Shown here: piece after piece, positions 45,501 through 58,801 of the stretch
Layout: every line of letters begins with the position of its first letter
Position numbering within the stretch: the stretch's first letter is position 1
Source of the DNA: Acanthaster planci
Taxonomy: Eukaryota; Echinodermata; Asteroidea; Valvatida; Acanthasteridae
Reading direction: 5' to 3'
Length of the DNA: 64,000 nt
Assembly (NCBI RefSeq): GCF_001949145.1
Contig: NW_019091361.1
Coordinates: 2,713,825-2,777,824, forward strand
Made by a program: the position numbers and the translations under genes
Notes under the pieces: model-generated
Seen by the model: the letters and a program-made list of their open reading frames with translations, nothing else
Database searches by the model: none
What the model was told of the DNA's origin: nothing

Positions 45501-45836
45501 CCGGGAGGCTGTACACCGCGTAGAATTATGCATGTATTCTAGACCGTGTGTGTGTGTGTGTCGTTGGGATGACCTTTGCCAAGTTGATTAATTTACCATA
45601 CAGGTACCACGAGACTGACTCGGTTGCTTCCACAAATTGCATAACTAGACATGATTTTGCAACAAGCGATTTCAAAAGACTCGAGAATGCTAACAATACT
45701 GAGTAAATACATCAAATTATATACAAAGGAAATACTGACAAAATTAAGCGAAATATTATTCTGAAAAATGGTCACGGGACTGTCACACATTGAGCTCGTG
45801 TCACATTTGCATAAATGATTTAGCGCGGCTTAACAA
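42540..45836. other. Intergenic sequence
   Basis: No supported exon. It contains a solitary hAT-like terminal motif on the minus strand at about 43345-43425 (reverse complement of GTGGCGGATCC next to G runs) and a G run near 43830. Confidence 0.5.
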
Positions 45837-45844
45837 CTACATGC

Positions 45845-46108
45845 AAGTGGCATATCCAGTGGGTGGGGGATGGGCAGGGGGCAACGTGCCCCCATGGATC
45901 TTTTCACTTTTATTTTTATTTTAATATTCATTTATCAAATTTTTATCTTAATCTTTTAATGTTTATATATATAATATTAGCAAGGAAACCCTAAGAAAAC
46001 AACACCATGAAATAAAAGCTAGGATTCATCATGTCAAATAACCCCGAAGCCGCATTCGCTTTTGAATTCCCCCACCACCACCACCACCAAAAGCTGGCTA
46101 CGCTACTG
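45845..46108. mobile_element. hAT-like MITE, 264 bp, with 8 bp target duplication
   Basis: The left end AAGTGGCATATCCAG and reverse-complemented right end CAGTAGCGTAGCCAG match the CAGTGGCGTA.CCAG terminus widespread in hAT non-autonomous elements. Flanks are CTACATGC (45837-45844) and CTTCATGC (46109-46116), an 8 bp duplication with one change, the hAT length. The interior is AT-rich with G/C runs near both ends. There is no transposase. Confidence 0.75.
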
Positions 46109-46116
46109 CTTCATGC

Positions 46117-47779
46117 TCACTGATCACAAGTTTGTATGAGTAACGCAAAATCACAGAAACATTCGTAAGCTCAAGGTGGAATAAATTCCTTGGATGAGGC
46201 ACCCCCTTTTGCTTCGGGTCCCATTCGATAAATGTAATGAATCCCGTCATGGTGGTGTTTTAGGTGTTTTAAACTTGGTCTGCGAACGACCTTGCAGTAA
46301 TATATATTTTGACAATGATACCATCACTTTTTAAAATCTATTGGGCTCGTTGTTTTTTCTACCATGCGTCTAAAAATGCTGGTTCACCCTGGATTATGAG
46401 GAGAAAATTAAAAAATGAAGAAGAATATTTTGCTTTAGGTTCGCATAATTTGACTTGCTTCTAGAAGTCCGCAACCAGCATGCGATTGAAAACAAAGAAA
46501 ATATGATACACATACACATAGCCATGGATCGAGAGTATAGGCCTAGATGGCTTTTGAAAAAAAAAATAATAAAAAGTCCCTGTTAATGGCGCCACTTGAA
46601 ATCATGTACACACAAGGTGAGAAAAATTACCGGTACACTAATGAAACAGAAGCTTTTAAAATAACGGCGGTTGGCCGACAATGTTTACTGAAATTCTTTG
46701 ATGGGGTTATCTACTGCCTTACAGATTCGATATTGGATCTGCTCTTTTGACGTCACAGTCGCGTTTTTCCCATGAGTGGCTGCTAAAACTATGGTTGGTC
46801 GTCGGTACAAAAGTAACAGAACAATTCACAAAGTGTTAAAAAATCCCACACAGCTATCAGAAAACCAGGTAATAATATATGTTCTACTGAATACGAAATG
46901 AAAACCCGATCCTGTTAAAAATAAATGAGACAAATGTCCATTTTGAACAAATTTGGGGTAATATCGAAAACCAACACAAACGTGATGTTTCTGCAAACTT
47001 TGGCCGCCCATACAAGTTGTAGGCAAATCCTGAGAGCGGTTTATAGTTTTGTTCAAGACATGTGCCATGATGGAGACGAGTTCTTCACATTATCGTCATC
47101 ACCATTAGCTATTCCGATTTCACTTTTAATAATGAGACAATTAATAAGCTCCGCCAGACCTTAACAGTCGATCACACCATCGCTTGGAGGAGGGTGCCTG
47201 TGATTGTCTGTCTGTCAGCTTGATTTACTAAGGCGAAAGGGCCCAATAAATGAAAGTTGCAGCAATTAAGCCCGTGTCCAGTGTTTTTTTTGTCCCCTGC
47301 AAAACAGAATTTTGTCTTATTTAGCTTCACTAGGCTGTGGAGACAGTTTCAAGTACCAGTCGAGTTGAGAACAAGGTTGTTTCATTTAAATCATGATTTA
47401 AATCATTTTTTTAAAAATCACAAGAATCCTTTTTAAAATTACGTTAAAGAAACCTTGGATTCTTTTGAGGCATTTGAAAGGAAGAAATGGCTGAATTTAA
47501 TATACCGATGCCTTCAAAACATTTCCACACCACCAGAATTGGGTCGTTTTTGTGTATAATGTTTCTCTTTACACTTATTTGACCTGGTATACATGTACAC
47601 CACTCTCCATTTTGTATGATTGTATGTACATATATGTACAAAATTCAATAGCCATTCCATTTACATGCATTTAGATAAAGCCGAATTTAACTCCAAAGAT
47701 GCGTATTTATTCAATAAGTCTCTCAAAATGTTACATTCATAAGGCATGTCATGTGTTAGCAAGTAAAGGAGTTTTATCC
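46117..47779. other. Intergenic sequence
   Basis: AT-rich; ORFs up to 80 codons without similarity. No repeat pair or gene was recognised. Confidence 0.5.
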
Positions 47780-48305
47780 CAATACGGGCGATTCACAATA
47801 GTGCGCCTCAAGAGTTTGCAACGCGCAACGTTGCAAATGTTGAAACATTGGTATCATTGCGTGGGGTTTGAATGTTCCTGGATTCTGTGTGCCTTTGCCT
47901 CTGTCATTGTGTTGTGAAGGTGGCTGTAGAGACACCCTACAAAAACGGTGCACATTTCTGGGGAATTTAGATCAGTGAGAAGAGAGTTTCCACCTTCTGA
48001 AAAAGAAAAATAGTTCAGGTTTCAATCCAAAGAAATCGCTGCACCGAAGGCCAGCCAAATGTCATTATAAGAAGTGTTATTTTCCACAGAATGTTGTTCA
48101 TTTAAACGAAACGTGTTGCCACATGCATTAGCATATTTTGAATCGACCCCTTGAAAAGCAGCTTTCATTGTTGGCTGGCCAATCACCATGCGCGAAATCT
48201 GACGACCCAATGCGTGTTTGAAAAGGATCGACAGATTTCGCGCGTTGTGATTGGCTAACGCTTTGCAAACTCTAGAAGGTGCACTTTTGTGAATCACTCG
48301 TATTG
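47780..48305. mobile_element. MITE-like element M2, copy 1 (526 bp)
   Basis: Terminal inverted repeats of about 46 bp: the left end CAATACGGGCGATTCACAAT and the right end (complement) CAATACGAGTGATTCACAAA, both followed by AGTGC.CCT and AGAGTTTGCAA.GCG. A second internal inverted pair (CCAATCAC..CGCGAAATCTG) lies at about 48178-48265. The 91-codon minus ORF across it is not conserved as protein. No clear target duplication. Confidence 0.7.
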
Positions 48306-48864
48306 AAAAAGCAAAGACACTGATCTTTAATCACCATGTTTTTTATTGAAATTTGCAGAAACAGTTAATGCATACCAAGAGTGTGTGTGTGTGTTTTTCA
48401 GCATACCGGTAATCAACTGGACTTAGCAAACTTTTGTCTTTGATCAGAAAGAAACAGTTCAACATATGGGTCCTTTAGTAATCACATGCTATTTCATGTC
48501 TTGAACTTCAGGACCAAAAGCCTTCAGGACAGTTTGTACAGAGATCGGTGTAAAAAAATCGATCGAAATAAAAAATGTGGTTTAAAGTTTAAAAATCTGC
48601 TTTTTAGGTAAAAAAAACGCATGATTTTTACCAACCCTGCTTTAGAATACTTTTTGCTGCTCATAATTCAGTGCTTTCCGTTTTCATTGTCCTGATTTAT
48701 TTACATCTTGGAAAAAGTCCTGATTTATCATAGATGCTGAATCGATTTTACTGCTGTGTCTAAGTTTTACTTTTCAAATTTCTAGCTAGTTGTATTCTTG
48801 CCACCATGCACCTTTTTTGAAGCGCTCACTGCAGTTTGACTGTTCAAAGTGCCTAAGACATAAT

Positions 48865-49170
48865 ATGTCCGCAAGGAGGTTCTTTAATGGGGAAGTATTG
48901 GCTATTCAAATGAAGTATCCGTGGCATACTGTCGTTTTAACGCGAAGTGTATTTCTTTTCTCGGAGAACATGTTTCCAGTGCTTCATGAGCCGAGACCGC
49001 TGGGCTATCCTTTGAAGAGTTTATACCCTAAAATAGATGAACCAGTTGTCCTCAATTTCCAAACCAGTGCGGTGTCCTCAACAGGTTGTGGACAATGGTT
49101 TGCCTGTCACAATGGAGTGACGAAATACCTGTTACAACGCTATGGATATAAAATACAACGCAATTCATGA
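48865..49170 (+). CDS. Orphan ORF, 101 codons
   Basis: An ORF from ATG at 48865 to TGA; the frame is open from 48790. The peptide (MSARRFFNGEVLAIQMKYPW then NMFPVLHEPRPLGYPL) has a balanced composition, but no family is recognised. It lies between the two inverted copies of M2, so it may be part of a larger element or chance. Confidence 0.2.
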   Translation: MSARRFFNGEVLAIQMKYPWHTVVLTRSVFLFSENMFPVLHEPRPLGYPLKSLYPKIDEPVVLNFQTSAVSSTGCGQWFACHNGVTKYLLQRYGYKIQRNS

Positions 49171-49211
49171 CTCAAATCCCAACAACTAAACAGTTCTGAT
49201 GTCTCAACTGT

Positions 49212-49590
49212 CGAAGGAAAATACCCTAGCCAGCAAGGACAGCCAACAATGAAAGCTATATTGGGGGGGGGGGGGTTCAAAATACACTAACGCATATGGC
49301 AGCACACTTCGTTTAAATAAACAACCTGTGAAAAATAACACTTCTTATAATGAAATTTGGCTGGCCTTCGGTGCAGCGATTTCTTCGAATTAAAACCTGA
49401 ACTTTTCTTCTTATTGCAGAAAGTGGAAACACTCTTCTCGCGGATCTAAATTCCCCAGAAATTTGTACTTTTTTCATAGGGTGTCTCTACAGCCACCCTC
49501 ACAACACAATGACAGAGGCAAAGGCACATGAAATCCAGGAACATTCAAACCCCACGCAATGATACCAACAACACCATTGTTTCTAACGTC
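49212..49590 (-). mobile_element. MITE-like element M2, copy 2 (partial)
   Basis: Reverse complement of about 47849-48180, including GTATCATTGCGTGGGGTTTG, GGTGGCTGTAGAGACACCCT, TTCTGGGGAATTTAGATC and AGAAATCGCTGCACCGAAGG. The terminal repeats of copy 1 are not recognisable here. A run of 14 G interrupts it near 49262. Confidence 0.7.
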
Positions 49591-49599
49591 ACTAGCAAC

Positions 49600-52500
49600 T
49601 CTTCCAGACATTCGGGTTAATGCCGTGTCTTTAAAACTCAACCAGATGGCAATTTAGTTTCAACAACATGAACAATCGATAGATAGTATAAGTCTGGAAA
49701 TTTTCTTTCTTTCTTTCTGTCTTTGTCGTCAGGTTTAACAAATCGTTCAGATTAGGAAAAATTGGTAAAAACAAAGCCCCGTCTATCCAATAACAATTGC
49801 GATTGAAAGGAAAACAGATTTGACAAAACTTAAGTTCCACATGCATCGGACTTCATTTACAATGTTATGGCATCATCCTAAAAATCAAATTGTTGTGGCC
49901 AACTGCTTTACCTTTTTTTGTCATAATCTGTCCGGCGCACAGTCACGCGACAGTTTTTCTAACAGTGGGTAAACTGTTTTAGAAATCTGTAAGTACAAAT
50001 GCAGTTGTTGCCAACCTCGTGACGTGCCATGGAGTAATCGCTACTCAATGTGTACAAGCATACCCCAGAGACCTTATTGTCCTGTTCATCCGTGGAAAGT
50101 TCAAAAACACCCGCCTTCGGTCCACAATGGTTTGTCTCTGACATTTTATCCACATGCCATACAATGAACTTTTTGGTATTTTAAGTTCCTCTAACAAAGG
50201 ATTTATTATGTTCTGCACGACACGCAAGTACAAGTGTGTCTTACAAAGCCTTTTTTATGTCGAAACCTGGGGGTCAAATCTTTTGTCTAGGGAACTGTAA
50301 CATATTGTACTAGGCATCAATTCAAAACGGAGCGCTGCAAACCAGTACAGGAAGTAATTTAATATGCACACATCTTGTTCAATCTCGTCGATTCACGTGG
50401 TAAACGTAGCTCCTAGATGCTTCGCGGCAAACTACACTTATCTTTGGTAACCTAGCTTTATGACGCATAGGTGACACTCATACAGCTAGATAACCAAAGA
50501 GAATTGCATCGCCTTGGTCTGCGCAGACAGGATGACAGCGGTGATGCTCGGTGGGCCAGATTGGTCAGTCACACCTTTGCCCTCGTAGTTAAAGGCTGCA
50601 AGTTAATAAAACTTCAGTGGATACATCATCGGTCGAAATGTGGGCCGACAACAATGCTTGAAGGAAGATGCGCTATCACCGTAGTTGGGCGTAAATGCCG
50701 TTTGTTGGCGAGAAACAAAGGAAGACTTCTCCTCATTATACATGCACAAGAATAACAACAAAGTAGTTATATTCTATGTTCAAAATAATATGAAAGAGGA
50801 CAATAACGTTGTTTTATGTAAAATAGTTGTGAGGTGTTAACTGCAGTTATTCAGCCTCTGCGAAATTTCCGTCGGGCATAATACAGGTACCTTTTCATAG
50901 GTACATATTTTGGGTGCGTTGCGTACACGATCCGTTCATGCGTTTCACTTTCATGCACACAAAAATCGACTCCATTAACAGAACACTCGTGTGCGTTACG
51001 TTCGGCCGTCAAAATCGCACCGGGAGCGATTTTGACGGATACGCGACGCTTGGCGCAAGTGCTGACGTGCTAATGGAAAAGCGCCTTTATAAGAATAGAA
51101 ATCCCAACTCGTACTAATTACAGTAACCGTTTTACACACCGACTAATAAGGCACAAGAAGGAAGCAACCTCGTGGACAAAAAAACTAAGTCTTGGGGCTC
51201 GTTCGATAAGCAACGATTTGTTATTCACTGGTCGATTTTGCCTGGTGCCCGGTATATATATTATGCGTAGGTTACCAGCCAAAATCGACCAGTGGTTTAC
51301 ACTAAATTTGTCCCTGAGCAAACTAACCCATTAAGATTCTCAACAAACTTCAATCTCATGGGTATCCTTTCAGCGAGAAACTCGGGAAGGTGAAGTATAG
51401 CACTGGCGTTTTTAAGTTTTCATCATCGGCTGATCAACTTCCGCAAACGGTTATAGTTGAATAGAAGGCTTTCTATTTAAAGGAAATAAAATATGACATC
51501 TTTTCATTAAAGGAAATTAACCTCATACTTTTAAGTTAGAAAGCCACAGATGATAGAAGAGTCCAACCATTAGTAGCGAAGCAGCTTTTATAAAATTCGT
51601 CAGACCTTACTCGCTCATTTCTTTAATTCGACATTAAAGGAAAACGATAAGCTTAAAAAGAGATCAAAGACACTGGTTTTCAGAGAAAATGATGGTAAGC
51701 TAAACGTTGTAAAAAGGCTCAACATAAATTATAAAGGTGTTAACCGGTGTTACTATCACTATACCTGTCATGATCATAGACTCACATTATCCAAATTTTC
51801 CAGAACATCTATTGGTTTTTTGGAATTGAGAAGGGATGTTAACCGCTCGCACTAATGCCTTTACACTGGTGTTGATATCGTCTTTGGATGTTTGATAACT
51901 GGAACGACCCTCTGCACGGTTTTGCTAAAAGCGAGGCTGCACTGACATATCTTGGTCACTTGACTAGATTCTGTCTCAAATTTTGTATAACAACATACAT
52001 AGTGACGCCACCAAAGTTAACAAATATTCATTGTTTTGCAGGTGCCTTTGTTCCAGCATGACGGCTCCATGCAAAAAGCTCTCTCGGACAGGCATGGAAA
52101 ATCAGGGTTTTGTTCACAACTTCACAAAATAATTCCGCAATGTAACGCTTGGAAAAAACGACAAAAAAGCATACTTTTTGTGTTACTATTGTTTCAGTTT
52201 TGCCTTTTCCCCAACATTAATTTCCACCACTCTCTTAAAAAACATAATCTACAGCTCAAGAAAACCTGGCGTGATAAGTTTTCCAGTTGTGATCAAAATG
52301 AGACTCGTGTAGGCAGCATCAAAACCTAATCCTGACATGACGAACAGCTGCCTATGGTATAAGTTTATATGAACAGCCAGGAAACATCTTGGGAAATAAG
52401 TCTGTCACATACTGTAACTGCTTCTACATCTAAGCCGTAAACATAACAGGTGAGTCGAAGAAAGACGCCAAACTTACTCGCAGGCGCGTAAAGAGGAGCT

Positions 52501-52800
52501 CCCATAACCTCCTATACGAGCAGGCAACGCACCACAACAGTACCATCCTCAACCCACTTGCGTTATCCAGAGTTTTTTTTGTGTGTGGAGTGGTGTCCTA
52601 TTGAGTTATCACCGGCAGTCTATAATACAAACGGGCAAACGGGTAGACGATGTGTGGCAAGTATCGCAGGTGGGTAAAATCCCGCAAGTTTCCAGCAACT
52701 GAGGGCCGAACACCTCCTCCGTCTCTCAGCGTCTCGCTGTACCACCACTGAACAGCTCCATCCACGCGTCTTCGCTGGTCCACACATCTTGAGAGAAGTG
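49600..52800. other. Intergenic sequence
   Basis: No supported exon. A 23 bp hairpin (51226-51248 with 51272-51294, 20 of 23 paired) and a 12 bp one near 51007-51037 (CGTCAAAATCGC) occur close together. The ORF at 50471-50755 has no similarity. Confidence 0.45.
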
Positions 52801-52806
52801 ACTCAC

Positions 52807-52857
52807 GTATTGCGTCCTGCATAGAGTCCCACTGGCCGAACACTCCCCGTCATCCAT
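52807..52857 (-). CDS. Candidate short first coding exon, unidentified gene
   Basis: ATG in an excellent context (AAAAAGATGG) followed by 17 codons and a GTGAGT donor, within a GC-rich stretch. An overlapping minus ORF in another frame (52598-52843) is also open with coding-like composition (FARLYYRLP near its end). Which frame, if either, is used cannot be decided from the sequence. Confidence 0.25.
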
Positions 52858-52920
52858 CTTTTTGATATTCCTCTCGCTGTTTTGGACCCATCCTTGGAGT
52901 ACCCGAGGGGAACCAACCAA

Positions 52921-55900
52921 TTTTCGACTGAAATTTCCCCCTTCCTGTCTGGAGAGGTCAACGATTGGTTAATCGGCTAATACACGTACGGACACAAGAG
53001 GTTGAAGGCCCCTGCACAATTTATTTCAGTCTCTCGTATACAAGTGCCTTTTGTTTTTGCCATACGTTTATAACAGCAGAGATCTTGGCAACACATTTCA
53101 TTTTAACGTAATGACCAGTAAAATAAGACACATCCGTTGATTTGGATGAAGTGAAAAAAGTAAAGAAATAGGTGTACGTTGAGGACGCCGTACATTGGTT
53201 CAGAATTCATGACACTGTTTCATCTGACGTAAATGACTAAAGTGTTTTGTGAAGCACATAGTCCGATTCTAAAAGATTGAACGATCCTCTAGAGAAACGC
53301 TCCTACAGCAACGGCCATCTTGAATTGTTACCACACAACCAGTAATACATGGCATAATTGATCTGAACAATCAAGACTCTTGATTGTATCGTACTTCGGC
53401 TAAAAATAATAGATATACGTATAATTCATATTAATTAATTTCGAAACGCAAAAACACGTTTCAAATGACTGTAAGATACAACGAGACACTTTTCCCGGAA
53501 GTAAATTTACACACGAAAAGTAACTGTGGAACTCACAAGCCACTGATTTTAAAATACATATTTACTACTGTCCATAAAAACAAAAACTTATATTCCAGAA
53601 ATTAAAAGTGAAAATCTGTCATTTACATCGAGGGTTGTTGCCCCAACCCCCAAATTCATGTACAACATGGGCCAGACTCCCATTCAATCATCGGCCACAG
53701 GGTTTTATTGCTTATTTACGTAGGTCCAACCCTTTTCCCAGCAGGTTACAGCTTGAAAACTGCTACAACACTTCTACTCCCCTACACCATGAGCCCTCGT
53801 ATGAGTAAAGTTTGGATGTAGGTCACCTACGGCAATCTGGGGTCAGGATGTTATAAATCATACCTGTGGCCGAGCACATTGACATTAAAGGCTCGCACCG
53901 CGTCATGAACGGTTCGGCCCCCGGTGATTAAACTTGAGGTCTGCTATTCAGAACATTTTCGGTCACTTTTTGATACATCAACTAGAATAATAAAAAGGTG
54001 AGTTAATATTTGTTACTAACTGAGGGTACATGAGATTCACATGATAAACACTGTTTGTGCACTGTACCTCTGTTTGTTGTTTGGTTTTTGCTTTTGTTTT
54101 CAATATTTTCGTTGTTTTATTGTTGAAAATGAAACAAATAACTGTAGGCGGTTCTTTTCTTTTTTACACGTTAGCCACTTCTGCAGAGGGCATTTGACTT
54201 TCTCTAGATATGCCTGCTACCAGTCTAAGACGAGACGACTGTCACCTTCCCTTAGATATTTCTAAGTGAAAAAACCAAACATTTAAGGGATTATTTGGTT
54301 TTGTTTTGTGGTTTGTTTTTACATTCCCCCCCCCTTGCTTGACCCAAACAATCTTGTTTGATTGCAAACATGACTGAATCCCCCTGATGTGAAACGGACG
54401 CAAAATAGTGTAAAAACAAACGTACAATTTCATACTGAGTGAAGCATAGGCACGAACCAGCATTCACTTGCAAACGTTTCATTAAAATAAAACATATTGC
54501 CATCATCACGGCATATATTCTCGTTTTTAAGAAGGGATTTTAAAGTAATACCAAGGTTATTTTTAGAAAGTAAATTCGGTATGCAGCGACAACTGCCAAC
54601 CCGTCGAGAGACGCATACCATAAACATATGCGTAGCGTTGAGTTCACCGGCGAGCCGAGAGACGCAGCTCGCAGGGGTCGCATTAGACAAGGCTTCCGGT
54701 CAATTTCTTTCAATTTCTGTTGTTGGGGAGAAATAATTCAAAAGGCCGATGTTACAATACAACAGTTGTGCTTCTTTCGTCTTAACGCTCTAATAGAAAG
54801 CTCCAACCATTGTTCGCTTCAGTGGACTACAAAAAAGACATGGAAATCGCTGAGCACAAAGGCGATGTGTACATGTATATCTTTGGTAAACATGATTGAA
54901 ATGAAAAGTTTTTCGACTTGGTTTTGGTAAATAGAAGTATCATGTATACGACTTCGATGGCTAAGGAATTCATTCCTCCCCTGGCTTTCATGCTAGATGA
55001 AGGACAAACAGTGGAATAATTCTGAATTGAAATAAATATCAGCAAAATTTTTGACATTGTGCTGTTCACCAAGACTCAGATTTAACTCTGAATGAAATGA
55101 TCGTGAATGCAAAGAATGATATTCGAATTTCTAACAATTAAAAATTGTCTTAAAAGACTGAAGTACCACAATGAACTAAACATAAGTAGATTAATCTTTT
55201 TTTAAGTACAGTAGAATTTGAAATCCGATTGATCAAAAGTACATGGATATACGGACCAGAAATGGGACACTGTGTGTTATGTCAGGGACCATATTTTGCT
55301 TCATCTGTTTTGCTTATTTGCTAAGTAATATCACCAAATTTATTTCCCTATTAAAAAGAATGCCTTTAAAATGTACTGTTGAACAGGAATATCCACCTTC
55401 CAGAACGCCTAGGATATGAGACGTTAATCTTATTAAAAATATGCTGGAGAGATTATAATACATGAGCTCACTGGGGTTTGAACTTACATCACAAATTTGG
55501 GTAGTTCGTAAAGTGGGATAGTTTTACTTCCCTCTAGCTCACGACATATGTACTGCACGACACCGGTGACACTTTGTCACCTAAGCTGTTGTGTATATAA
55601 TTTGGCCCATGATTTAACGGCAAAACAAGAGTGTTTAGGCAAGAATTATCAGACATTGACTGCCGTCATGCATTCTCCTTCCACATTTGTGGAATCACTA
55701 CAGCGCACAGAGCGATGTTCCACAGTGTCCTCGTGGTGAAGAACGCCAACAATGCATAGGGTTATACAGCAATACATCCTCCATGATTACAACAGCAACG
55801 ACAAACTGAAAGCTGATGACTGAGACAGGCGTTGGGAACACCGCGACCTTCCAGCGAGCAGTGCCGTGTCCCTACTGTACTGGTTATTAATATCCAACGA

Positions 55901-58370
55901 TCTTACCGACTCACAACAGTCTGGACGTGGCCACTAGCTTCCTTCTTTCCCTTTGGCACATTTCCGGCCATGTGCGAATTCGATCACAGCCAGGGCTAGG
56001 CGGGTAGGCCTCCCTTTTTTCTCATGGCCACGGACCCGTTGCAGGCAGAGATTACATACGAAATTTCAACAATCTGCTCACACTGTGTTGTATTCCGTGA
56101 TATATTTGGAACTCTTCCATGGCCTCTTTGCTGCACTTTGAGTTTCAAGTCGCGACAGCCATGTTAGTTTCATTCGGTACTTTCAACAGCGAGGTTGTGC
56201 TTTTGATTAAAATGAATAGAAGAACTAGATCTATGGACGATTCCTTCGTCCAAAATGACCGCTGATACAACACCTATTCCCTAAAAAGAGCCAAACTATA
56301 CATGTAGAAGAACATCATATATTGATGACCTGTAAGGACCTCTGAACTGGTGCCTCAATGTGGCCTTCATTTCTGTCTCAACTGTGTGACCAAGCACTAA
56401 CACTGTTTTTTGCATGCAACAGCCAAATGCTCGTAATCTACATAGCGAGCATTTCGCTAATCCCCACTGTGGTCAGGGTGTTTCCTTTCTGCGTTGTTTC
56501 CCCAAATTCCGCCACACCTATACCAAATAACTCACCACAGCCCCACGATTGCCGTCCTTGAGCGTGGGTTTTTTTGGGTGGCAAAGTTGTCGCACGCTGT
56601 ACCCATATATGGCGTGCAGCACTGTTACAGCGGGTTGCATCCGTCCATGCCATGGTGAACATGCCCAGTGCCTGACTTACAGAGAAGTGCTGCAGTGAGA
56701 AATCGTGCAGGTCAGGTCATGTCCTTAGATGCCCGATCAATGACTGCACCTCGCTGGACCCACGGGGAAGGCTTAACAGGCCAAAACGACCACGCTGTGC
56801 GATGCGCAATGGCAGCCGGGCCAGTTTCGTGCCAACTCGGCCTTATGTGATAATGGTAGTTCAACTTCAAGGTTGAGGCACTGTAAACGAAAAGGGCTAG
56901 GCCTACATCGGTGGGTACGGACGTCCTGCGTGTGTGTGTCATGGTTGAAGTGAGTCCATTCAGCCCCAATGGCAATCGGCATGCAGTTTGGCGAGACCGT
57001 GGCGAGACCGTGTGCAGTTGCTTCATATCATGCCGCCATCATCATCGTCGTCCTCGCCACCAGCGTGTCATGACGTAGGCATGGTGAATTCGTCCCCCAA
57101 TCACTCCCCCAGTAATGGTCCCTCTGGATGCCGTTCTCATGCTATCGATCATATTAATACCATTCACCCTGTCGGGGCCTCTCTCCGGCTCAGATGCGCT
57201 CCAGTGCCGCTGCATGTTGACTCACCAACTCGTCTCTCGCTTTATGAGCAACCCATGCGCGGTCTTTTTTTTAACGGCCTCTGTTGTCACATCCACAAAC
57301 GCGATATGAATTAGGCAGCTTACTCACTCGTATATATTCTCATAGTTAAAGATTTCTCATTAAGGGGGGGTCGAGGAAAGTACACAGCACCTCGGGCAAA
57401 CCTGCTTCGTGCCAAACATTGAACTCCTGTTCCCGCTGGCGGGAGTCTAGTGTAGCGCGGACGGGGCCAGGGGTTACGAGAGTGTCACGGTCGAATTTCG
57501 GTCAGGCTGTGCATGCGACTGGGCGGATTTCGTGCGGTAGTGAGCCGAGATGCAGGGCCAGATGCACTGCGCAGATGGGGAAAGGTAGGACAGTCCGATC
57601 TGCAAGGTTGGACGTGCATGCATCCCCGACAAGATAAATGCGGCAGGTCATGGAATCAACACCGACGTAAACCCTAAGTAGTTTTCTCCCCACACATGCA
57701 ATGACTACATATAATGTAAGATCATATTTCCCAAGGCGTCACCTGAAGTAACCGCTTCAACCCCGTATTTTGGACCTTCTTTACCGTTGGTAAGAGAAAC
57801 TGCCAGCGTCGGCGGATCGGGTTTGAACGACTTCTTTGTGAATTTTTGTTGGCGCTACACAATTTTGTTAAAACCAAAAATATGGTTGAAACGCGTCCTG
57901 ACGTGTACTGAAGACTAGTAATTCTAGTGGTTTGCAGAATTTGACCCTTTACTAACTCGTATAAATCAAATATGAATTAAACTGATTGAGAATTATTAAA
58001 ACCAAAATGAATCAATTTTAAATATATGGCTTCTGGAAATATCATATACTCTCAATCAGGTACACGTGAAAACATTAACTGTTAATCATGTGAGTGCTCT
58101 GTACACCAGCATTCAAATATTTGGGATACTTCTGGTGACATAAAAATACATATTAAGAGCAGTAAGCCATATGCATCACCCCCCAATATATATGATTAAA
58201 AATTAGTTTTAAGGTAAAAGCATCCACTATGATCATTGTTTATGTTATTTCCTCTGATTAGCACTTTTTGTCCAATTCTGACAAAGTACCAAAAAATTTA
58301 ATCACCCCCTTTAGAAAGGGAAATTCATACCCCTTTTGATCCAACATGGGACGAGGAAAAAAAATCTTAC
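52921..58370. other. Intergenic sequence with a GC-rich part at about 55.9-57.7 kb
   Basis: AT-rich to about 55.8 kb, then richer in CpG to about 57.7 kb. Overlapping ORFs of 60-108 codons occur on both strands of the GC-rich part, as expected by chance there; none matches a family. It could be a CpG-rich promoter area. Confidence 0.35.
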
Positions 58371-58801
58371 CTTTTGATGTTTGACTTAGTGAATACCAAC
58401 GTTGGTGTTGTTTTGAATGCTAGGCAGAGCATCGTGGCAATAACGTACAGCAGCGCAGCTCGACATGTCACCGCATCGCGCCTGGACGGCGGGACGGTGC
58501 GCCGGTAGTTCTTTACCCCGATGCAGCGAAGGAGTCGTAAAGCGGGCAGAGCTCCCTCCCAAAAATAGCCCTGGCACAGGGCCCGAACCTCTCCCTGGGC
58601 AATTCTGGAAGTCAAGTCCAAACCACGGAAGGCGAAGGGATTGATTCTTTTTAGGGTGATGGCTGGTTGTAATGGTTTGATCTGACCTCGCGCGCTGACT
58701 GATTGCGAGCTGCAGTACATGTCTCTAACAGCATCCACACATTCACCCCCATTGATGCTACTCACACAACACATTGGCCAGCCCGCCTTCGACTCTGCCA
58801 C
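58371..58801 (-). CDS. Candidate 5' exon with a membrane-anchor-like segment
   Basis: A 144-codon minus frame ends in codons for CRAALLYVIATMLCLAF, TTPTLVFTKSNIK, then AAAAG and a GTAAGA donor at 58370. Arg-rich residues before a 15-17 residue hydrophobic run, then a polar stretch, resemble a type II signal anchor. The real start could be ATG 58432 (20 codons) or the frame's first ATG at 58801. No downstream exon was identified. Confidence 0.25.

Noticed and set aside
48022-48297. 91-codon minus ORF
   Set aside because: It lies within MITE-like element M2; the second copy at 49212-49590 breaks the frame.
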